NCBI GenBank assembly: GCA_000403335.2
Contig: KE159617.1
Span: 241,113-298,463 of the forward strand
Source of the DNA: Lachnospiraceae bacterium MD335
GTDB taxonomy: Bacteria; Bacillota; Clostridia; Lachnospirales; Lachnospiraceae
Reading direction: 5' to 3'
Length of the DNA: 57,351 nucleotides
Every line of letters starts with the position of its first letter. Position 1 is the first letter of the stretch. Shown here piece by piece: positions 52,429 through 57,351 of this stretch. The notes under the pieces were generated by a model. That model ran no database searches and was not told the DNA's origin. It saw nothing but the letters and a program-made list of their open reading frames with translations. The translations under genes were made by a program, and so were the position numbers.

Positions 52429-54072
52429 ATGAGTGATATTTTTAACAATGAATTGTTTGAAGCGTTTGCGTCGGCATCGGATAATGTTTATATCTATGTA
52501 TGTGATATGAAGACGGATATTTCCCGCTGGTCCAAGGCAGCCGTGAATTATTTCGGGCTGGAAGGGGAGTATTTGGAGGATGCGGCGAATGTTTGGGGGC
52601 AGCATGTACATCCGGACGACCTGAAGGTTTATATGGAGGACATTGCAGGTGTGTTTTCCGGCAAAAAGAAATATCATAACTGCCAATACAGGGCAAGGAA
52701 TGCATTGGGCAAATATGTGTGGGTAGAATGCAAGGGCAGCGTAATTTGGGATGCAGAAGGCAGTCCGATTATTTTTGCGGGACTTATGACAAGAATAGAC
52801 GGACAGAGCAAATACGATTCTCTGACCGGACTTTTGACAACACAAGAGATGCATTATTTTGACTTTGCGTTTCAGTCCGGTATCGCACTGCTGATTGGTA
52901 TGGATGGTTTTCGAAAGACGATAAGCAACTATGGATATAATATCGGTGATGAGCTTTTAATCAGTTTTGCGAGGGAAATAGGAGATTTATGCAAGCCTGA
53001 ATGGAAGGCGCTGCGGTTTAGCGGGGATGAATTTCTTGTGATTGCGTTTGCGTCCAATCTGCAGGAAGTGACGGATTTTTATGAGGAACTTTGCAGGGAG
53101 ACGGATACGATGAAGCTGGAAGATGGGCGCAAGGTTGGAGTTTCCATATCGGCGGGCGGAGCGCTGTTTCCTCAGGATGCGGACAGCAGGGATGTTTTAA
53201 TCAATAAACTGGAACACTCGTTGGAGTATGCCAAGAATAACCTGAGAGGAAGCCTTGTGTTTTTCTCGGAGGAGATTGCGAAACAGCATGAGAGAGGTCT
53301 GGTTTTACGGGAAGACTTAAAACAGTGTATTAGAAATGATTTTAAAGGGTTTGAACTGTTTTTCCAACCGTTTATCAGTCCGGATTCCGGCTCAATTGCA
53401 GGATGTGAATGCCTTCTGCGCTGGAAAGGAGAACGAATTAAGGATTCTTATCCGATGGAGTTTATCAAGGTTTTAGAGGATTATGGAGAAATCCATGAGG
53501 TGGGTTATTGGGTTATGGAGCATGCCATCAAACAGCAGGCGGAATGGAGCAATACATACGGAGAGCTTCAGGTAAGCTTTAATGTGTCTTATCAGCAGTT
53601 TTTAGATGATGCTTTTGAGGAACGGGCGATTTCCTGCATCAAAAAATACGGGGCAAATCCGAATTATATTATTATAGAGCTTACGGAAAGCTGTCAGGTA
53701 GAAGCCCCAAAGGAGCTTGCGGCGATGTTTGGCAGACTGCGGGAGCAGGGCTTTAAAATCGCGCTGGATGATTTTGGAACGGCGTATGCGTCTATGGAAA
53801 TGCTAAAATGGCTTCCGGTGGATTATATTAAAGTAGAGCATTCTTTTATCAGGGAACTTGCGCAGCCGGGACATGACATTGACTATGTAATTGTTGACAG
53901 TCTGTTGGAGATGTGCAGGCGTTTGGGTTATCATTCCATTATAGAAGGCGTGGAGGATAGTAAAGTGGCGGATATTGTGGGGGCGTTGAATGCCACGCTG
54001 CTGCAGGGATACCATTATTCCCACCCGATCTGCAGGAAAGATTTCGAAAAGCTGTTGGATAAAAACAGATAA
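52429..54072 (+). CDS. PAS-GGDEF-EAL cyclic-di-GMP protein
   Basis: The 547-residue protein has a PAS-like domain (about 1-120), a GGDEF domain in which the signature is SGDEF (RFSGDEFLVI, near residue 202), and an EAL domain (about 295-540). The EAL motif reads ECLLRW, with Glu kept. Further phosphodiesterase residues are present: FNVSYQQF, ELTES, LDDFGTAYAS, IKVEHSF and LQGYHYSHP. It is likely a c-di-GMP phosphodiesterase with a weak or GTP-binding GGDEF domain. An in-frame start at 52363 adds 22 residues, but ATG 52429 with AGGTGA matches the family start. Confidence 0.87.
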   Translation: MSDIFNNELFEAFASASDNVYIYVCDMKTDISRWSKAAVNYFGLEGEYLEDAANVWGQHVHPDDLKVYMEDIAGVFSGKKKYHNCQYRARNALGKYVWVECKGSVIWDAEGSPIIFAGLMTRIDGQSKYDSLTGLLTTQEMHYFDFAFQSGIALLIGMDGFRKTISNYGYNIGDELLISFAREIGDLCKPEWKALRFSGDEFLVIAFASNLQEVTDFYEELCRETDTMKLEDGRKVGVSISAGGALFPQDADSRDVLINKLEHSLEYAKNNLRGSLVFFSEEIAKQHERGLVLREDLKQCIRNDFKGFELFFQPFISPDSGSIAGCECLLRWKGERIKDSYPMEFIKVLEDYGEIHEVGYWVMEHAIKQQAEWSNTYGELQVSFNVSYQQFLDDAFEERAISCIKKYGANPNYIIIELTESCQVEAPKELAAMFGRLREQGFKIALDDFGTAYASMEMLKWLPVDYIKVEHSFIRELAQPGHDIDYVIVDSLLEMCRRLGYHSIIEGVEDSKVADIVGALNATLLQGYHYSHPICRKDFEKLLDKNR

Positions 54073-54111
54073 CCTGATTTTTCTTATGTTCGTCGGCAAG
54101 ATGCCGCAAGG

Positions 54112-54474
54112 TTAAAGGACAAATCGCTCCATAACGGATAATGCCGTGATAAAAAGTACGGTGATTACCGCAAAGCCTGCGGTAATGGTGATGATGGCGA
54201 GTGCTTTGCGCATTTCGGGGCTTAGTTCGTTTTTGGATGGCAAAGGAGCTGGCTCTCTTTGTCCGTTTGGTTCGTTTTCACAACCCATCAATATGTAGTC
54301 GGCGCTGACTTGATATATTTTTGTCAATTTAATGATGTTGTCAATATCGGGATTCCCCTGCCCGCTTTCCCACTTGGAAATGGCTTGGCGGGAAATCCCC
54401 AAAAGCTCGGCAAGCTGCTCCTGCGAGTATCCTGCCTTTTTGCGCAGGTCATGAAGGCGTTCGTTAAGATTCAT
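54112..54474 (-). CDS. XRE-family regulator with C-terminal membrane helix
   Basis: The 120-residue protein has an XRE HTH (about 5-60; YSQEQLAELLGISRQAISKWESGQGNPDIDN) and a C-terminal membrane helix (about 95-117). This layout is common for membrane-tethered regulators in Firmicutes. The start at 54474 follows AAAGGAAC; a longer frame to 54537 is unsupported. Confidence 0.85.
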   Translation of the reverse strand: MNLNERLHDLRKKAGYSQEQLAELLGISRQAISKWESGQGNPDIDNIIKLTKIYQVSADYILMGCENEPNGQREPAPLPSKNELSPEMRKALAIITITAGFAVITVLFITALSVMERFVL

Positions 54475-54552
54475 GTTATTGTTGGGTTCCTTTCTTTTTT
54501 GTATCAAATTGTTTTGATTATTCGTCTGTTTTGTCAAAATTATTCATGTAAT

Positions 54553-54708
54553 TTAGTTCGGACTTTTCACCGACGCAATCCATTTTTCAAGTGCCTGCAG
54601 TAAAAGAAACTGCTGATGCATAACTGCTTTTGCCGTTTCAGGGATGTCGTAAGCGCTTAATGATTTCTTCTTTAAAATTCCTAATACGATTAAATCAATT
54701 GTTGCCAT
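54553..54708 (-). CDS. 51-residue PadR-like protein with internal deletion
   Basis: The frame MATIDLIVLGILKKKSLSAYDI is followed directly by PETAKAVMHQQFLLLQALEKWIASVK. The first half matches the N-terminus and the second half the C-terminus of the PadR at 9318-9857. About 125 central residues, including the recognition helix, are missing without breaking the frame. The start context CTCTATGGCAAC is retained. It may be a pseudogene, or a small dimer-forming inhibitor. AT-rich operator-like motifs lie upstream at 54832-54889. Confidence 0.7.
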   Translation of the reverse strand: MATIDLIVLGILKKKSLSAYDIPETAKAVMHQQFLLLQALEKWIASVKSPN

Positions 54709-54831
54709 AGAGAGTCCTTTCTTATTATTAAAGGCTTTTTATGCATACGGGCATTCAGGTGAAATATGCCGGTAAGTATATGGGCGTTCGGGTGAGGAAA
54801 GAAATCTTTCTGATCCGATTATTTGATATAT

Positions 54832-54889
54832 ACAATAAATTATAGTATTATACAAAACACAATGCAACTACAATAAATTATAGTAATTT
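54832..54889. promoter_or_regulatory. PadR-type operator motifs, second locus
   Basis: ACAATAAATTATAGTA occurs at about 54832 and 54870. It resembles the motifs in the padR/MATE region at 9897-10024. This supports the idea that the short PadR-like gene came with its control region, but no pump gene follows. Confidence 0.6.
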
Positions 54890-54930
54890 GTGGTCTTGAC
54901 AAACAGCATATGATTTGCTGCACTGACAAT

Positions 54931-54946
54931 AGTCAATAAATTGACT
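54931..54946 (+). promoter_or_regulatory. 16-bp palindrome, likely MarR operator
   Basis: AGTCAAT and ATTGACT flank a central AA in a perfect palindrome 34 nt before the marR remnant. A TTGACA at 54896 could be the -35. It is probably the operator of the former MarR gene. Confidence 0.6.
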
Positions 54947-54979
54947 GTACTGTAATTGACTTTATGGGAGGTGTCTGGT

Positions 54980-55201
54980 ATAACAAAGGAAACTAAGAAA
55001 AACGCATATCTGTATTGCAAATTTCGGGATGAGCAGCTTGCGTTGTATGATGAGTGCGCGAAACGTCACGGAATGCTGATGAAAACACTGTTAGTAGTTA
55101 ATGTTTTATTTTATGACGATTTCTATGGCAAGGGCGGCGTAACACAGACGGAGATTTATGCCATGCCGAAACAATATACTATGATTGCTCCGCAATCCTA
55201 G
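54980..55201 (+). pseudogene. MarR-family regulator, start lost and 3' truncated
   Basis: After a clear GGGAGGTG site, the codon at the expected start position (54980) is ATA, followed by TKETKKNAYLYCKFRDEQLALYDECAKRHG. This is the N-terminal helix of a MarR protein. The HTH begins (VTQTEI) but the frame ends soon after at 55201, so no recognition helix is made. Both an ATG to ATA change and a 3' deletion disable it. TTG 54956 could start a 81-residue product but has no ribosome site. Confidence 0.72.
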
Positions 55202-55223
55202 TAAGTTTATGCCCATTCGGGCG
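55201..55223 (+). repeat. 23-bp repeat containing GCCCATTCGGGC dyad
   Basis: Nucleotides 55201-55223 are exactly repeated in inverse at 57286-57308. A related sequence lies at about 54772-54794 (GTAAGTATATGGGCGTTCGG). The core GCCC/GGGC is a small hairpin. All copies fall in the last 2.6 kb of the window. Confidence 0.75.
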
Positions 55224-55252
55224 AGTATGTTTCCAAACTAAATCCGTTCGCA

Positions 55253-55489
55253 ACTATTTGGTGTGTGATAGAAAATATCTTTTTAGCGGCAACGTCAGAA
55301 GGCTTATCCTGCTCAATGCGTATACCGCTGAATAAAGAACATGATATTGTGAAGAAAAAACTGAAAGTGCCGCCGACCTATATGATACCCGTATTCATCG
55401 GTATTGGTTATGCAAATCCCAAAGAAGTGCAATTAGAGCAATATAGTCCTGATATAGAGAAACAAATCCGCTTTGGGAGATGGAAATGA
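55253..55489 (+). pseudogene. Nitroreductase C-terminal fragment
   Basis: The readable part IENIFLAATSEGLSCSMRIP is followed by PPTYMIPVFIGIGYAN and a C-terminal KQIRFGRWK. This is the last third of a small FMN-dependent nitroreductase. The 5' part with most flavin contacts is missing, replaced by the repeat at 55201. It was probably the target gene of the MarR remnant. Confidence 0.75.
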
Positions 55490-55573
55490 TTCGTTCCTGT
55501 TTCAATGTGCCGCTCTGTATGTACGGCTGTTATTCAATTTTTAGCTGGCTACAGTTCTGCAAACAAGAAATCG

Positions 55574-56212
55574 TCAACAAAAAATATGTTCTTTGTGATA
55601 TTGAATAAAATCCTCTTTATTAAAAGATGGTAAATACCCATATTCGTCTACAATCAATTTAAGCATTGCGACAGCTCTTGCCTGGGTATTGATGCTTTTT
55701 GTGGGATTAAATTCAATATCTGTAAAATAATTATAACTTAAAATCGCATCGACCTCATCTATTGTAAAGGACTGTTTTATAGCAGTAATGTAAATGAAAT
55801 CATAAAATACCGTTTGAGGAATTAAAGGAAAATCTTCATTTTGGTAACGAAACGCTTTTAGGCTTCCTGATTTATGCAGTCTTTCGTCACGTTTTGCTTC
55901 TTTTGGCGACACATCAAGCAAATCAAGATAAGGTCCTCCATTCTCAAAAACTTTAGCGCTCTGAAAAATATTTTCAAGGGTATAGTTATTTATCTTGAGA
56001 TTAAATGCGCTTAATTTGATCCCGATACTTTCCGTACTCTTCGTGCTGATTTCTAATGGCTTAGCGTTTGAATCTGCTTTTATAATTGCATTGTGCAGAC
56101 TTTTTACGGATTTTTGTTTTTGAGATACTGCAAAACCAGAATACCATTCAAACGAATACAGTTCGCTAATAACTTTTCCTTGATTAACAAAGAATGCAGG
56201 TCGTTTTGCCAT
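55574..56212 (-). CDS. NADAR-like antitoxin family protein (DarT1-associated type)
   Basis: The 212-residue protein resembles the antitoxin family that accompanies DarT1 ADP-ribosyltransferases. It has EWYSGFAVSQKQKSVKSLHNAI near residue 22, SIGIKLSAFNL near residue 62, KVFENGGPYLDLLDVSPKEAKRD near 88, and FTDIEFNPTKSINTQARA near 163. Family members remove ADP-ribose from DNA. No DarT-like toxin is seen on either side, so it would be an orphan antitoxin or anti-toxin decoy. The assignment is by memory of the pattern and is moderately secure. Confidence 0.55.
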   Translation of the reverse strand: MAKRPAFFVNQGKVISELYSFEWYSGFAVSQKQKSVKSLHNAIIKADSNAKPLEISTKSTESIGIKLSAFNLKINNYTLENIFQSAKVFENGGPYLDLLDVSPKEAKRDERLHKSGSLKAFRYQNEDFPLIPQTVFYDFIYITAIKQSFTIDEVDAILSYNYFTDIEFNPTKSINTQARAVAMLKLIVDEYGYLPSFNKEDFIQYHKEHIFC

Positions 56213-56236
56213 TGTTCCTCCTACATAAAATATGGT

Positions 56237-56521
56237 TTATTCCTCTAATGTACTAATTATTTCTTGTATTTCAAATACAGCATCTTCCACTCGCAATTCC
56301 ACTTCTTCACTCCAAAATTGACTTCCGCCAGACAACGCATCAATTAAGTTAAACATAGATACTGCATCAGCGACGGGTATAAAACCGGTCGATTTCCATT
56401 CAGACAAATGTTCATTTAGATAGTTTATAATATCTGTATAAATTTTCTCATTGAAAGAATTATGGCAGCGTAATTCTACCAGTAATCCACGTTCTCCTAC
56501 AATCATATCAGAAAAACTCAT
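56237..56521 (-). CDS. Hypothetical acidic protein upstream of the NADAR-like gene
   Basis: The 94-residue acidic protein has VGERGLLVELRCHN, YTDIINYLNEHLSEWKS and a C-terminal VEDAVFEIQEIISTLEE. It lies 24 nt upstream of the NADAR-like gene and is probably co-transcribed. CCGGAGGTATG is a good ribosome site. I do not recognise a toxin fold. Confidence 0.65.
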   Translation of the reverse strand: MSFSDMIVGERGLLVELRCHNSFNEKIYTDIINYLNEHLSEWKSTGFIPVADAVSMFNLIDALSGGSQFWSEEVELRVEDAVFEIQEIISTLEE

Positions 56522-56633
56522 TTCGACATACCTCCGGTTCCCGATTTAGTGATGGTTTTATTATAACGCTTCATTCTCCAAAATAAAATAGATTTCTTTG
56601 CACTTGATAAAACAAAATTGGTTAGATATGCAG

Positions 56634-56789
56634 GTAGTTCGGAATAGTGTGGCGCTGACGGTCTGTCTATTGTTTTCGGTTGCTTGCTTCTTTACCGTAC
56701 ATGAGCATTTTGCGGAGGATTCAAGTAGTCTTTCAGACGAAAGGAGGGCGGAACAACATTGGACAAACATAGGAAAATCAAGGGTTTAG
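56634..56789 (+). repeat. Fragment of a small membrane-protein gene, copy 2
   Basis: RNSVALTVCLLFSVACFFTVHEHF corresponds to the copy at 34206-34296. The longer reading to 56789 (a 63-codon frame from 56598) is probably a degenerate gene. The remainder of 56522-56922 includes a weak TTG-started 38-codon frame at about 56759, which I cannot support. Confidence 0.45.
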
Positions 56790-56922
56790 AAATATTATCA
56801 CGAATAAGTACGAAACAAGGGAGATTTTTAAAATTAGATTACAAGTTTAATGCAATGATTAAAAATGTGTGATATGATAATAAAACAAATGTACGAATAA
56901 AAATAGAAAATGGAGGATATGA

Positions 56923-57324
56923 GTGAGGTACAGACCGGAGTATGATAAAAAATTAATCGGAAGAAATTTGAGACGCTGCCGGCAGGCAAAGAATCTTTCT
57001 GTGGAACAGGTGAGGGAATATCTTTGCATCGGTTCTATTCAGGCGATTTATAAATGGGAAGAAGGGAAAAGCTATCCGCAGACGGATACGATGTTTGCAT
57101 TGATGGAATTATATGAAATCGGATTGCAGGAGCTCATATATAAGGAAACGGAAGAAGTGTCAAAAGAAGCTGAAACACTATATGAAATAGATACTCGTTT
57201 TGCAAAGAATGGGACTTGTACAGAACAGGAAAAGGAAGGAAAAATGAGACGGTTGCTATGGTATAATGTCGATAGACATTATACCCGCCCGAATGGGCAT
57301 AAACTTACCATAATTGCGAAGTAA
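56923..57324 (+). CDS. XRE-family regulator ending in a repeat array
   Basis: The 133-residue protein starts with GTG (GGAGGATATGA upstream). An XRE HTH (about 10-65; LRRCRQAKNLSVEQVREYLCIGSIQAIYKWEEGKSYPQTD) is followed by an acidic linker. The last 20 codons (WYNVDRHYTRPNGHKLT) are encoded by the palindromic repeat unit at 57257, so the natural C-terminus may have been replaced. Confidence 0.8.
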   Translation: MRYRPEYDKKLIGRNLRRCRQAKNLSVEQVREYLCIGSIQAIYKWEEGKSYPQTDTMFALMELYEIGLQELIYKETEEVSKEAETLYEIDTRFAKNGTCTEQEKEGKMRRLLWYNVDRHYTRPNGHKLTIIAK

Positions 57325-57351
57325 TTATGGTATAATGTCGATAGACATTAT
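57257..57351. repeat. Tandem palindromic repeat array at the window edge
   Basis: A 26-nt unit at 57257-57282 recurs exactly at 57326-57351, a 69-nt period, and the window ends within the second copy. Each unit holds GGTATAATGTC paired with GACATTATACC around GATA (57260-57285). Between them lie the 57286-57308 repeat (inverse of 55201-55223) and CCATAATT with AATTATGG (about 57308-57330). The array may continue past the window. Confidence 0.8.

Noticed and set aside
57257-57351. Possible CRISPR array
   Set aside because: Only two units are visible, they are internally palindromic, the interval is itself palindromic, and no cas gene is nearby.

Overview
The window looks like an accessory region of a low-to-moderate GC, Gram-positive gut anaerobe of the Clostridia (Lachnospiraceae-like). 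The evidence is the AGGAGG-type ribosome binding sites, frequent TTG/GTG starts, TnpV and 'cysteine-rich KTR' genes, Tn1549-type conjugative-element parts (MobC, relaxase, ParB, TraG, RepA) and LanFEG-like ABC immunity genes. No rRNA or tRNA was recognised. The assignment is by family resemblance only.

Layout. 0-2.5 kb: a mobilisation module on the minus strand (relaxase with an in-frame amber stop, MobC, a candidate oriT) next to a large palindrome whose two ends carry DnaA-box-like 9-mers. 2.6-7.9 kb: a peptide-antibiotic defence cassette (small HTH protein, response regulator, histidine kinase, ABC ATPase, two permeases, small membrane protein, lipoprotein), with three exact 11-bp-spaced direct repeats before the transporter. 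8-16.2 kb: small regulators, a PadR/MATE pair, a TnpV protein, a TetR/MFS/KTR operon and an XRE regulator. 16.3-20.2 kb: a collapsed conjugation region in which parB runs directly into a 5'-truncated group II intron, whose 3' exon is the tail of traG. 21-27.6 kb: a complete pstSCAB-phoU-phoB-phoR operon behind a PHO-box array; a second PHO-box array with the same spacing follows the operon without an evident target gene. 28-30 kb: a second MobC and an IS4-family element with perfect 20-bp ends. 30.5-41.2 kb: acetyltransferase, BlaR1-like/BlaI pair, AraC, AlkD-type DNA repair, TetR, SRPBCC, CPBP protease, and several broken genes (ABC/FtsX, alpha/beta hydrolase, HAD). 41.4-45.8 kb: a RepA-relaxase chimera, an IS110 gene and two abutting IS4-like elements. 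46-54.5 kb: MATE pump, cobalamin-riboswitch-like leader with DUF4430 lipoprotein and ECF S component, RtcB, an ECF sigma/DUF4179 pair, a PAS-GGDEF-EAL protein and an XRE protein. 54.5-57.35 kb: decayed PadR, MarR and nitroreductase pieces, an orphan NADAR-like antitoxin, an XRE protein and a palindromic repeat array running off the window end.

The common theme is a mobile-element graveyard in which regulated transport and resistance cassettes remain intact while the transfer functions are eroded by stops, deletions, IS insertion and illegitimate fusions. The most interesting new signal is a shared, covarying RNA leader directly upstream of both the ABC ATPase gene (4.5 kb) and parB (16.35 kb). 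It can pair the Shine-Dalgarno sequence with an upstream anti-SD. Other strong signals are the duplicated PHO-box geometry, the DnaA-box palindrome, the fold-back that would mask the start of the 44-45 kb transposase, and a 51-residue PadR made by in-frame internal deletion.
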